DNA from: CAZPNX01 sp964518765
Lineage (GTDB): Bacteria > Edwardsbacteria > AC1 > EtOH8
Assembly: GCA_964518765.1 (NCBI GenBank)
Contig: CAZFJC010000019.1
Location: forward strand, 1 to 54,296
Reading direction: 5' to 3'
DNA: 54,296 nt
Positions 23,776 through 32,684 of this stretch are shown here, one piece after another; the first letter of the stretch is position 1; each line of letters begins with the position of its first letter. The translations under genes were made by a program, and so were the position numbers. The notes under the pieces are model-generated. The model did no database searches and was not told the DNA's origin. It worked only from the letters and a program-made list of their open reading frames with translations.

Positions 23776-24918
23776 TCAGTCCTGCTTCATGCCGCTGGTC
23801 ACCCCCAATGGCGTAGGCAGTAGGAACACCACCAGATAGGAGGAAACGATCATGGTGATCAGGGTGGTAAGCTGTATCAGGCCAGACGTCCCGTGGCCGA
23901 TGCGCCCGTAGCGAGAGGCTGCCATGGCCATTATCAGGGCGAATTCGCTTGATTGCGACAGCCTGAGTCCCGCCTCACGAGCGAAGCCTGGTTCCTCACC
24001 GATGGCCCGAAAGAGGGCATGGAAACCCAGGTACTTGGACAGGATAAGCATCGCCGCTAGCAGGGCCGCCATCGGAGCTGCCGACGGCAGCCCGGACACA
24101 TCCATCCTGGCCCCCAGCACGAAGAAGAAGAAGACCAGGAAGAAGTCCCGAAAAAGCTTCAGCCCCTCGGAAAGGAACAACGACATTGGGCTTCGAGCCA
24201 GCGCCAGTCCGGCAATAAAGGCGGTGGCTTCGGGGGAGAAGCCCAGCATGTCGGCCAGGTAGGCCATGCCCATCCCCCAGCCGATGGCCAGCAAAAAGAG
24301 CAGCTCTCGGTAGCGTTCGATCAGCCTCATGGCCGGCCTCAGCGCCCAGCGTTCGAAAGACAGCGACAGAGAAAAGATTAGCACCCCTTTAAGCACCAGC
24401 AGGGCGGGATGGCTGCGCCCCCCGATGAACATTAGGGCCGCCACCGCCATCAGGTCCTGGAGTATGAGGATGGCTATGGCATAGGCGCCCATGCGCTGGT
24501 GGTGCAGGGCCACCGTCGGCATCAGCTTGATGACCAGGATGGTGCTGGAGAAGGACAGGGTAAGGCCGAGGGTGAGGCTCTCCCCCCATCCCAGGCCGGC
24601 CAGCATCCCTAGGCCGGCCGCCAAAACCAGGGTTAGGACCGTCTGGCCCATGGTTACCGCAGCCGCCTTGAGGGCCAGTTGCCTGAGTCGCCGCCAATGC
24701 ATCACCACCCCGGCGTGGAAGAGCAGCAGGATGATGCCGAACTGAGAGACGGCGTCGATGAACTCGGTGCCGGAGATAAGGCCCAGCACCGAGGGGCCGG
24801 CCAAGATGCCGCAGGCCACGTAGGCCACGATGATCGGCTGCCTTAGCACCGCCGCCAGCCAGGCCAGCAGGGCCGAGGTGGCCACGATGATGCTGATATC
24901 AAGCAGTGCTTGGGACAT
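23776..24918 (-). CDS. Cation:proton antiporter, CPA2 family (KefB/NapA-like)
   Basis: 380 residues, about 11-12 transmembrane helices, Na+/H+ exchanger fold. Markers are RQPIIVAYVACGILAGPSVLG, FGIILLLFHAGVVM, SLTLGLTLSFSSTILVIKLM and AIAILILQDLMAVAALM. The QD pair in the last segment and FAGxx/LAGP type motifs match CPA2 members. There is no C-terminal TrkA-N/RCK domain, so the regulatory part of KefB/C is missing. It probably exchanges K+ or Na+ for H+ across the inner membrane. The 143 bases upstream show no clear promoter. Confidence 0.85.
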   Translation of the reverse strand: MSQALLDISIIVATSALLAWLAAVLRQPIIVAYVACGILAGPSVLGLISGTEFIDAVSQFGIILLLFHAGVVMHWRRLRQLALKAAAVTMGQTVLTLVLAAGLGMLAGLGWGESLTLGLTLSFSSTILVIKLMPTVALHHQRMGAYAIAILILQDLMAVAALMFIGGRSHPALLVLKGVLIFSLSLSFERWALRPAMRLIERYRELLFLLAIGWGMGMAYLADMLGFSPEATAFIAGLALARSPMSLFLSEGLKLFRDFFLVFFFFVLGARMDVSGLPSAAPMAALLAAMLILSKYLGFHALFRAIGEEPGFAREAGLRLSQSSEFALIMAMAASRYGRIGHGTSGLIQLTTLITMIVSSYLVVFLLPTPLGVTSGMKQD

Positions 24919-25061
24919 GACTATTGATGCGCATTTTACGAATATTCCGCATTAGCTGCATGCCGGTGGTCGAGTTGGCGGCCATCTAGATACGCCCTTC
25001 GGCGGCGGGCAGTCGATGTTTGCCTGCATCGAGGCCGCCGTCGCTTTGCTCCCGAGGAGTT

Positions 25062-26465
25062 TTAGGCCGCCGGGGCCGGGAAGTCCGGGTGCTCGGCCCT
25101 CAGCTGCTTCAGGACTTTCTCCGCCCGGGCCTGGTCGCCGAATTGCTTCAGATAGATGCTGTGGAGCCTGGCCAGTGCCTTGGGACGCACCCGGGCCCTG
25201 GGAAACTGGATCACGAACAGATGGTAAAGAGCGGCCGCCTCCTGGTGCCGGCCTTTCCTCTCCAGCGTTCCGGCCATGGTGAACATAGCCCTCTCCGACA
25301 GCCTTCCCTCCAGGTTCCTCTCCTTGACTTCGTCGAAGACGGCCGCCGCCCCTGCCTGGTCATCGCAGTCGATGCGCATCTCCAGCACCCGGTTGTAGCA
25401 GCGGCCGGCGATATCGTCCTGGCCGTCCTCGGCCGCCAGCCGGGCCAGGGCCAGGGGGGCATCGATATTCTTCGGCTCCTCGTTCATAGCCTGCTGCAGC
25501 AGCGCCCGGGCCTTGGCCCGGTCTCCCTCATCCAGGAACTGGTAGGCCTGGGCCAGCTTGGATGGCAACTTCAGCTTCTCCTGCTCCCTATCCAGCATCG
25601 GCGCCAGGTACCTCTTCTCTAGGTTCAGAAAGCGTAGTGACAGGCCGACCGCGGCCCCGAAACAGAAGCCGCCGATATGGGCCCAGTAGGCCACGTCCGC
25701 CCCGCCCCACCGGGCGCCAATAATCTGGAGCAGCAGCCAGAACGGAAGCACCACCCCGGCCTGGAGGCTGAACGTCCCTAGGAACGGTCTGATGATCACC
25801 AAAGCCAAGTAGAAGAACCTGATCCTAGTCATGAAGTGCCTGACCATGAAGGCCCCCATCACCCCGGCGATGGCGCCCGAGGCTCCGACCATGGGAACCA
25901 TGCTGCCCCCGAAGGCGGCCAGGTGGCATAAGGCCGCGATGATCCCCGAGGCCAGGTAGATGCCCCCGAACATTTTCCAGCCCCAGCTTTCCTCGATGTT
26001 GCATCCCACCAGCCACAGGAAGACCAGGTTGACCAGTAGGTGCCACAGGCTGGCGTGGACGAACATCGATGATAGGATGCGCAGGGGATTGAACCTGCCC
26101 GGGATGAACCCGAGGACCTTGAAGGGTGAGCTGTCAATTTTTTCCTGGAACTTCTGATAGTGGGAGAGCCATTCCAGGTAATCGGGATCGTCCCCTGGTA
26201 TCACCCGCCCCTCGGCGATAGCCATCCGCAGGGAGTCGGGCGGCAACCGGAAGACCTCCGGATTCTCCCAGGCCAGCCGGTAGAGGTGCCGTTGTTCGAT
26301 GGCCTGCATGGACGACTCCAGCCTCCCCAGCTCTCTTTCCAGGCCGGCATTGACCAGGCTGGTGGCCGCGAAAACCAAGATGTTGGCCGCCAGAAGCCCT
26401 ATGGTCAGCCAGGGCCGGCGGCTTAGGCGGCTCTCGCTGCTTATGGGGAACACGAAGAAGAACAC
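25062..26465 (-). CDS. Rhomboid intramembrane serine protease with C-terminal TPR region
   Basis: 467 residues, GTG start. Helix 1 (PWLTIGLLAANILVFAATS), a roughly 110-residue extramembrane insert, then the rhomboid core: SSMFVHASLWHLLVNLVFLW, the catalytic Ser in MVGASGAIAGVMGA and the catalytic His in AYWAHIGGFCFG. The active-site pair is present, so protease activity is expected. Residues about 310-460 are a helical-repeat (TPR-like) region (KLAQAYQFLDEGDRAKARALL, ALARLAAEDGQDDIAGRCY), probably for recruiting partners. It is followed about 140 bases later by the antiporter. Confidence 0.87.
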   Translation of the reverse strand: MFFFVFPISSESRLSRRPWLTIGLLAANILVFAATSLVNAGLERELGRLESSMQAIEQRHLYRLAWENPEVFRLPPDSLRMAIAEGRVIPGDDPDYLEWLSHYQKFQEKIDSSPFKVLGFIPGRFNPLRILSSMFVHASLWHLLVNLVFLWLVGCNIEESWGWKMFGGIYLASGIIAALCHLAAFGGSMVPMVGASGAIAGVMGAFMVRHFMTRIRFFYLALVIIRPFLGTFSLQAGVVLPFWLLLQIIGARWGGADVAYWAHIGGFCFGAAVGLSLRFLNLEKRYLAPMLDREQEKLKLPSKLAQAYQFLDEGDRAKARALLQQAMNEEPKNIDAPLALARLAAEDGQDDIAGRCYNRVLEMRIDCDDQAGAAAVFDEVKERNLEGRLSERAMFTMAGTLERKGRHQEAAALYHLFVIQFPRARVRPKALARLHSIYLKQFGDQARAEKVLKQLRAEHPDFPAPAA

Positions 26466-26526
26466 GGCGGCGCTCTCAAGCGATACTCAAATAAATATTA
26501 TCCGCTTACGGCCGTTTTGTCAATAT

Positions 26527-26559
26527 AAAAAGCCCCCCGCTTAAGGCGGGGGGCTTTTT
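26527..26559. terminator. Strong bidirectional terminator after secF
   Basis: A 14-bp perfect stem AAAAAGCCCCCCGC / GCGGGGGGCTTTTT with loop TTAAG, giving T-runs in both directions, 15 bases after the secF stop. Confidence 0.92.
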
Positions 26560-26573
26560 AACTTAAGGCCGGG

Positions 26574-27530
26574 CTACTTCTTGCGCTTGGTGGGCGATTT
26601 GATCTCCCAGTCCACCACCAGGGAGGCCACGATGAAGATCGACGAGTAGGTGCCGATCACCAGCCCGAAGAGCAACGGCTTGGTGAAGTCGGCCAGCACC
26701 CGTCCGGAGAATATCTGCAGGCAGACCAGGATCAAGAACACCGTCAGCACGGTGATCACGGTGCGGGACAGGGTTTCGTTGATGCTGCGGTTCACCAGCT
26801 CGGCGAAGGTCTCTTTGTGCGGCTTGCGCACGTTCTCCCGGATGCGGTCGGCCACCACGATGGAGTCGTTGATGGAGAACCCGATGATGGTCAGCAGCAC
26901 CGCCACCGACTGCAGGTTGAACTCCATGCCGGTGATCGAGATGAAGCCGACGGTGCATAGGACATCGTGCACCAGCGCCCCCACCGCCGCCACCCCGAAG
27001 CGGAAGTCGAACCTGAAGGCGATGTAGACCAGGATCAGCAGACAGCCCACCAGCACCGCCCAGAAGGCCTTCCACCGGAGCTCCTTGCCTATTTTAGGCC
27101 CGACGGTCTCGTCGCTGTCAACCGTCACCTTGTTGTCAGGGTGCTTCCTCTGCAGGGCCTCCACTATCCGGTTGACGATGCTGTTCTCGGCCGGATGCTC
27201 CGCCGGCTGGGCCACGGCCGCCTCCGTCTCCTGGATCCCGGTGCGGATGATAAAGGCGTTCTTGATGTTCTCGGTGTCCTGCACCCTCTGGATCTCGGCC
27301 CCGCCCAGCCCCTCGTCCGCCAGCGACTTGCGCACCTGGTCGGTGCTGATAGGCTGGTCGAAATGGATCTGCAGCAGTGTGCCCCCAGTGAAGTCCACGC
27401 CCAGCTTCAGGCCGCCGTGCAGCAACACCGAGGCCAGCCCGACGACGATGACGGCCGCCGAGAAAATGTAGGCCTTGCCCCGGTTGGGGATAAAGGGAAA
27501 GTTCGACTGCTTTTTAAAGAAGGATATCAT
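26574..27530 (-). CDS. secF: Protein translocase subunit SecF
   Basis: 318 residues with six transmembrane helices and the SecF landmarks LGVDFTGGTLLQIHF near the N-terminus, a periplasmic domain, and TGMEFNLQSVAVLLTIIGFSINDSI and VADRIREN in the RND-like C-terminal half. SecF with SecD uses the proton gradient to pull proteins through SecYEG. It follows secD by 10 bases, with GAGGG 7 bases before the ATG, and ends at a strong terminator. Confidence 0.95.
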   Translation of the reverse strand: MISFFKKQSNFPFIPNRGKAYIFSAAVIVVGLASVLLHGGLKLGVDFTGGTLLQIHFDQPISTDQVRKSLADEGLGGAEIQRVQDTENIKNAFIIRTGIQETEAAVAQPAEHPAENSIVNRIVEALQRKHPDNKVTVDSDETVGPKIGKELRWKAFWAVLVGCLLILVYIAFRFDFRFGVAAVGALVHDVLCTVGFISITGMEFNLQSVAVLLTIIGFSINDSIVVADRIRENVRKPHKETFAELVNRSINETLSRTVITVLTVFLILVCLQIFSGRVLADFTKPLLFGLVIGTYSSIFIVASLVVDWEIKSPTKRKK

Positions 27531-27540
27531 CTCTGGGCCC

Positions 27541-29136
27541 TCAAATCGGAAGCTTCTGTAGGTTCCACTTGGCGGTGATCCACTCGAAAGCCAGCCGGGT
27601 GACGGTGATGGCGGTGAACATGGAGACCGCCAGGCCTATCATCAGGGTGACGGCGAAACCCTTGATGGGGCCGGTGCCGAAGGCGAACAGGGCGGCGGCC
27701 GCCATGACGGTGGTGACGTTGGCGTCTAAGATAGTGACATAGGCTCTCTCGTAGCCGGCCTCGATGGCCGCCCGCACCGTCTTGCCCGCCCTTAGCTCCT
27801 CGCGGATGCGCTCGAAGATGAGGACGTTGGCATCCACCGCCATGCCCACCGTCAGGGCGATGCCGGCGATGCCCGGCAGGGTAAGGGTGAAGCGGAAGGC
27901 AGCCATCACCGCCAGCAGCACCACCATGTTGAAGATCAGGGCCAAGTCGGCCACTAGTCCGGCCAAGCTGTAGTAGACTAATATGAAGGCTACCACGACA
28001 ATGCCGCCGATGATCGAGGCCTTGACTCCGTTGTTGATGGAGTCCTGGCCAAGCGATGGGCCCACCGAGCGCTCCTCGATGATTTTGACCGGGGCCGGTA
28101 GGGCGCCCGCCCGCAGGATGATGGCCAGGTCCTTGGCGGCCTCGGTGGTGCCGCCGGTGCCTAGGGTTATCTGACCACGGCCGTTGGGGATCCGTGTCTG
28201 AATGACCGGGGCCGAGATCACCTTGCCATCCAAGACGATGGCCAGCCGGCGCTTGATGTTGGCGGCGGTGATCCGCGAGAAGGCGTTGGCGTACTTGCGC
28301 ACCAGGGTGAAGTCCACCGCCAGCTCGCCGGGGTTGTCGGCCGTCCCCACCGTCATCCTGGCGTCGGCCAGGGCCGCCCCGGTTATCTCCGGGGTCCTTT
28401 TGGCCAGGTAGAGCATCACCCCCCTGGTCCCCTCGCGGTTGACTTTTTCGCCCCACAGGAACTCGTACTCGGCCGGGATGGCCGCCGCCACCTGTGGGTT
28501 CAGCAGGGCCTTGTTCACCAGCTCCCGGTCCTGCTCCATGACCACCATCTCACCCGAGTAATAGGCCAGCAGGGAGCTGAATGGCTTGTCGCCGAACAGG
28601 GTGCTGTCGGATATCAGGCTCTTGTCGGCCGCCAGGGCCTTATCTATCTTGTCCAGCACCTCCTGGGTGACCTTGTCATCCTGGACCAGCTTGAACTCCA
28701 AAAGGGCGGTGGTGCCGATCAGCCCCCGGGCCCGCTCCCGGTCGACCCCGGGCAGCTGGACCACGATGCGGTCAGCGCCCTGCTTCTGGATGGAGGGCTC
28801 GGATACGCCGAACTGGTCCACCCGGTTGCGAATGATCTCCAGCGCCCGGTCGGTAGCTTCGGATATATCCTGCTGGGTGATTTCCTCCGGCCGCTTGCCG
28901 GCGGCGGTGGCCAGGCCCCGGTGGTCGACCTCCAGCATCATATGCATGCCGCCCTTGAGGTCCAGACCTAGGTGTATGGCCTTGCTGTAAAGTTTGTTGA
29001 GGGCGTCCTGTGTCATCTCCTCGCGCTGCTTATCTGACAGGCTCTGAAGCTTGAGGGTGGGCACCAGCTGCCAGATGGCGGCCGCCAGGATGGCCGCCGT
29101 CAGGACGGCTTTCCATAAGTTGGCTCTTCTCATCAA
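27541..29136 (-). CDS. secD: Protein translocase subunit SecD
   Basis: 531 residues, six transmembrane helices and a large periplasmic P1 domain between helix 1 and 2. Family motifs: LGLDLKGGMHMMLEVD (residues about 57-72), NRVDQFGVSEPSIQKQG, and in the C-terminal half GIALTVGMAVDANVLIFERIREE. It works with SecF in the inner membrane. GGAG lies 8 bases before the ATG. An excellent promoter is found just upstream, so secD-secF form their own operon. Confidence 0.96.
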   Translation of the reverse strand: MMRRANLWKAVLTAAILAAAIWQLVPTLKLQSLSDKQREEMTQDALNKLYSKAIHLGLDLKGGMHMMLEVDHRGLATAAGKRPEEITQQDISEATDRALEIIRNRVDQFGVSEPSIQKQGADRIVVQLPGVDRERARGLIGTTALLEFKLVQDDKVTQEVLDKIDKALAADKSLISDSTLFGDKPFSSLLAYYSGEMVVMEQDRELVNKALLNPQVAAAIPAEYEFLWGEKVNREGTRGVMLYLAKRTPEITGAALADARMTVGTADNPGELAVDFTLVRKYANAFSRITAANIKRRLAIVLDGKVISAPVIQTRIPNGRGQITLGTGGTTEAAKDLAIILRAGALPAPVKIIEERSVGPSLGQDSINNGVKASIIGGIVVVAFILVYYSLAGLVADLALIFNMVVLLAVMAAFRFTLTLPGIAGIALTVGMAVDANVLIFERIREELRAGKTVRAAIEAGYERAYVTILDANVTTVMAAAALFAFGTGPIKGFAVTLMIGLAVSMFTAITVTRLAFEWITAKWNLQKLPI

Positions 29137-29170
29137 ATTGGCTCCGTTGTTAACTAGGCATAGAATGTTA

Positions 29171-29199
29171 ATTTTATCCTATCCAAAGATTTTTGTCAA
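29171..29199 (-). promoter_or_regulatory. secDF promoter
   Basis: TTGACA (29194-29199), a 17-base spacer and TAAAAT (29171-29176) on the minus strand, about 35 bases before secD. Confidence 0.88.
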
Positions 29200-29272
29200 G
29201 AACAAACGGCCGCGCAACATCGCGGCGCCCTAAAGGGCCGCATTAATCTCCGTCTCCGATCAGCCGGAAAAC

Positions 29273-31696
29273 CTAGTATGTCGCCCGGCCGGATTTCGGC
29301 AGCTGCAGCTTGAGCTCCGGTATCGCCTTGAGGCTGATACGGAACTCGTAGAACCAGTAGATGCCGCTCCGGGTGCTGGAGAACCTGGCCTCCCAGCAAT
29401 GGAGGTCGCGATAGATCGAATACTCTTGGGACACCATCTCCCTGAGCTTCAGATCGTAGTATTGGCTGTAGCTGGCCTTCCAGTTCCTGGTGATGTTGGC
29501 CTCGGCCGCCCCCCGCACCAGCGACTGTGCCACTCCCAGGCCCGTCCGCCAGCTCTGGCTAAGGCCGAGGGACAGGTTCCAGGGCAGCCCCGCCCTTTCG
29601 GCATCCGGCACTGGCTTTTTTATATCGGTGGTATCCTTGCCTGAAGCCAAACTGTCGGACGCGGCTAATGAATCGGCGCCATCGGCCTTCCCCGAGTCGG
29701 CAGCCATTTCCTCCGGTGCCTTCCCTCCACCCGCTGTGTCCACTGCCGCCCTTTCCGGTTTATCATCGGCCTGGCCGGGGGAGTCCGACTTGGCGGCCTT
29801 CGCCCGGCCGAAAGCGCCCGATATCCTGAAGCTGGCGTCGAGGTTGGTATATTCGCTCAGGCGTCGATAGACGTCATAGTAGCTGGACAGTCGCAGGTCG
29901 AAGTATCTGTTGCCGGGCAGGAGAGCAGCGGTGGCGCTTATGCCGCTCCATTTCCTGGAGGCCGCCAGGTAGTTATAGCCGGCTGATAACGACAGGGACA
30001 TCAGGTCGATCTTAGCCGTCTCCTCCCCGCGCCTGAGCTTAGCCTGGAAGGTGTTGCCCAAAGTCAGGCCCAGGCTCTTCTGCTCCCCCATCCTTCCGAT
30101 GGCCCCGAAGGAAGGGTACCGTCCCTGGTCTATCTTGGGGGCGTAGGAAAAGGCCAAGCTGGGCTGGACCACGTGCCTCAGACCCAGCAACGGCCCGGCT
30201 TTGAGTGGCAGGATGCCGTAGAGCGTGGTCTGGGCCGAGATGCCGCCGCTATACAGCCACCGCAGCTGGTTGCGGGCGCCGCTGGTGTCCCGGTCGTACC
30301 AGGTGGTCCTGAAGGAGGCGCGGGGAGAAACCGTGATGTACCTCAGCAGGCGGAGGCTGGCGCTGACGTCGGCCGAATTGTCCCACCCCTGGCGCCGCTC
30401 CCGATAGCCGGTGGAGTCCGATAGGCCGATATTGATGAAGTAGCTGTTGCCGGAGACGCCGGCCAGCCTGCCCGGCAGGTCGATGCGGTAGAGGCTGGCC
30501 GAGACCTCGGGCAGTCGAGTGTTCTTGGTCTTTTGGTCCAGGTTATGCGAGTGATCGGCCGCAGCCGCCAGGCCTCCGGTGGGCCAGGAGTGGTTGAGGG
30601 CCAGGTAGGAGTGCAGGTTCCGGTCCAGGCGGGCGCTGAGGTCGTCGGAGAAGTCGGTACGGTAGCGGGTGTCGCTCAGGAAATCGGCCCTTCCGGTGGC
30701 CCTGGTGTTCCTGCCCAGGCGATGGCCGTAATCGGCGTTGAGGCTCCAGCGCCTCTGCAGCTGACGACGGTCCTCGAGGTACGAGAAATTACCCTGGGCC
30801 GATATCCGGTCGGCCGAGGCGAACCTGCCCTCTATGTTGCCGCGCCAGCCGATGAACTCCAAGTAGTCGCCGGACACCGTCAGATCCGAGCGCTTGTCGA
30901 TTACCTGGTAGTAGGCCAGGTTCTTGACATAGATGCCTTCGTAGGCGCTGGACCCGAAGCGCGGCATTAGGAACCCCGAATGCCGATCGTGCCGCAGCGG
31001 CAGTATCCAGAAAGGTACCGCCAGCACCGGGATGCCGGAGAAGCAGATGGCCACTGGCTGGGCCACCAGCTTGTCATCCAAGTAGAGCTTCATGCGCCGG
31101 GCCCAGAAATAGTAGTGCGGCTCCTCGGCGTCGCAGGTGGTATAGCGCCCGTAGTCCACGTTCAGCGTCCTCTCCCCAGCCTGGCGGATACGGCGCCCCC
31201 AGTAGCGGCCCTTCTCGAACTTGGTGAAGCCGTTGTATATCCAGCCCCGCCGGGTGCGAAAGTTGTACACCATCCGGTCCCCGTAGATGGCGTCCTCTTT
31301 GTCATAAAGCACCGGATGGTGGCTAACCGTCAGCAACTGCCGCCGGGTGTCCAGGCTGATGCTGTCTCCCTCGATCCGGATGTCCTTATAGCTGACCTTG
31401 GCGGCGCCGGAAAGGATTATCAGGTCGCGGTCCACCAGGTAGTCTATGCTTCGCCCCTGGTAGCGGACCGCCGGCCGCGTTCCATCGTCGCCCTCCAAGT
31501 CCCACCCCCCGGCCGGCGCCACCGCAGCCGAGTCCCCGGCGGCGCTGGCGTCCGCCGCCCCATCCCGGCCATCCCCCCCTCCGAGCTCCCGGCCCTGGAC
31601 CGAACCGGCTGCCAGCGCCGCCGTCAGCGCCGCTAAAAACAACAGCGGCCGTGGATCGACCGATGGCCGCCAATGTTTAGCTTTTATCTTTTGCAT
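29273..31696 (-). CDS. lptD: LPS-assembly protein LptD (OstA-type)
   Basis: 807 residues: signal peptide (LLFLAALTAALAAGSVQG), an Ala/Gly/Asp-rich linker, the periplasmic OstA/LptA-like jellyroll domain (about 80-200, SIDYLVDRDLIILSGAAKVSYKD, GDSISLDTRRQLL), then the large LptD beta barrel beginning near GFLMPRFGSSAYEGIYVKN. LptD inserts lipopolysaccharide into the outer leaflet of the outer membrane. Within the barrel, about residues 630-710, there is a Ser/Ala/Asp/Lys-rich low-complexity insertion, probably an extracellular or periplasmic loop. It lies 21 bases after lspA. Confidence 0.9.
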   Translation of the reverse strand: MQKIKAKHWRPSVDPRPLLFLAALTAALAAGSVQGRELGGGDGRDGAADASAAGDSAAVAPAGGWDLEGDDGTRPAVRYQGRSIDYLVDRDLIILSGAAKVSYKDIRIEGDSISLDTRRQLLTVSHHPVLYDKEDAIYGDRMVYNFRTRRGWIYNGFTKFEKGRYWGRRIRQAGERTLNVDYGRYTTCDAEEPHYYFWARRMKLYLDDKLVAQPVAICFSGIPVLAVPFWILPLRHDRHSGFLMPRFGSSAYEGIYVKNLAYYQVIDKRSDLTVSGDYLEFIGWRGNIEGRFASADRISAQGNFSYLEDRRQLQRRWSLNADYGHRLGRNTRATGRADFLSDTRYRTDFSDDLSARLDRNLHSYLALNHSWPTGGLAAAADHSHNLDQKTKNTRLPEVSASLYRIDLPGRLAGVSGNSYFINIGLSDSTGYRERRQGWDNSADVSASLRLLRYITVSPRASFRTTWYDRDTSGARNQLRWLYSGGISAQTTLYGILPLKAGPLLGLRHVVQPSLAFSYAPKIDQGRYPSFGAIGRMGEQKSLGLTLGNTFQAKLRRGEETAKIDLMSLSLSAGYNYLAASRKWSGISATAALLPGNRYFDLRLSSYYDVYRRLSEYTNLDASFRISGAFGRAKAAKSDSPGQADDKPERAAVDTAGGGKAPEEMAADSGKADGADSLAASDSLASGKDTTDIKKPVPDAERAGLPWNLSLGLSQSWRTGLGVAQSLVRGAAEANITRNWKASYSQYYDLKLREMVSQEYSIYRDLHCWEARFSSTRSGIYWFYEFRISLKAIPELKLQLPKSGRATY

Positions 31697-31717
31697 CTGC
31701 AGATGTTAGGTCCGGCC

Positions 31718-32266
31718 TCAGGCCTCCGGCCCAGCCCTCCTTCCCTCGACCGATAGGGTAAGGGCCAGCAGCAACCCCACGCCCACCAGTACGGCGCTGT
31801 CGGCCACGTTGAAGGTGTACCAGCGGTCAAGCTGGAATCCCGGAAAGCTCAAAAACCCGAGCCTGAAGGGCGGCAGGCTGATGTCGGGGATGTCGCAGTC
31901 GATGAAGTCCACCACCGCACCGAAGCGGATCCTATCGATGATGTTGCCGGCGGCGCCGGCCAAAATCATGCCCAATCCGGCCGAGGCCAACAGGCCGGCC
32001 TTCCGCCAGCGCAGGAACAGTACGAAGACGGCGGCTGCGGCCAGGAGGGAAAGGGGCAGCAGCAGGTGGCGTCCGGCCGGACCGAACGACAGGCCCATCA
32101 GCCCCTGGGGATTCATGATATAGGTGATCCTGACCAAGTCGCCCCACAGCTGGCGCGATTCGCCCAGCGACATGGCTGACCGGACGGCGCTCTTAGTGGC
32201 CTGGTCCAGCAGGAAGACGCTGGCGGCCGCCAGGCCGGCCGTCAGCCGATCCCTAAAAACGGTCAC
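31718..32266 (-). CDS. lspA: Lipoprotein signal peptidase LspA
   Basis: 182 residues, four transmembrane helices. Conserved blocks: FLLDQATKSAV after helix 1, the first catalytic Asp in GNIIDRIRFGAVVDFID and the second in FNVADSAVLVGVG. It cleaves prolipoproteins before the lipidated Cys, for example the lipoprotein PstS in this window. The frame is open upstream to 32449, but that part only mirrors the dksA-like gene. GTG at 32266, overlapping the end of that gene by 14 bases, gives the expected length. Confidence 0.9.
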   Translation of the reverse strand: MTVFRDRLTAGLAAASVFLLDQATKSAVRSAMSLGESRQLWGDLVRITYIMNPQGLMGLSFGPAGRHLLLPLSLLAAAAVFVLFLRWRKAGLLASAGLGMILAGAAGNIIDRIRFGAVVDFIDCDIPDISLPPFRLGFLSFPGFQLDRWYTFNVADSAVLVGVGLLLALTLSVEGRRAGPEA

Positions 32267-32672
32267 TGTGCAGGCTCTCGCTTCTCTGCTGGCTGTTGCG
32301 GGCCTCCTGCTCCTCCTCCTGTCGGCACTTGATGCAAAGCCGGGCATGGGGCATGGCCTCCAACCGCTCCTTCTCGATTTCCTTGCCACAACGGCTGCAG
32401 TCGCCGTACTTGCCGTCCTTGATACGCAACAACGCCTGGTCGATCTCATAGAGGTCGTTGCTCTTGCTGGACACCAGGAAGACGTTCTTCTCCCGCTCCA
32501 TGGTATCCGAACCCTGGTCGGCCATATGGAAGGAGTATGAAGACAGGTCGCCGGAGGCCTCCTTCTGGTTGATCATCAACTCCTCGCTCTCCAGTTGCCC
32601 CAGCTCCATTAGGCAGCGTTTGCGCTCCTCGATCAGCCTGGCCTCGAACTTCTGCATATCCCGCTTGTTCAT
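32253..32672 (-). CDS. DksA/TraR-family zinc-finger protein
   Basis: 139 residues: an N-terminal coiled coil (FEARLIEERKRCLMELGQLESEE), a central segment ending EIDQALLRIKDGKYGDC, and a four-Cys zinc finger (CSRCGKEIEKERLEAMPHARLCIKC). DksA-type proteins enter the RNA polymerase secondary channel and can modulate transcription with ppGpp; the two coiled-coil-tip Asp residues of true DksA are not evident, so I leave the symbol blank. It lies between ileS and lspA, a common order in several phyla. Confidence 0.88.
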   Translation of the reverse strand: MNKRDMQKFEARLIEERKRCLMELGQLESEELMINQKEASGDLSSYSFHMADQGSDTMEREKNVFLVSSKSNDLYEIDQALLRIKDGKYGDCSRCGKEIEKERLEAMPHARLCIKCRQEEEQEARNSQQRSESLHSDRF

Positions 32673-32684
32673 CCGGCGGCTCCC

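Noticed and set aside
27527..28456. 309-residue minus-strand frame overlapping secD
   Set aside because: Out-of-frame reading of secD; Gly/His/Arg/Gln-rich nonsense composition.
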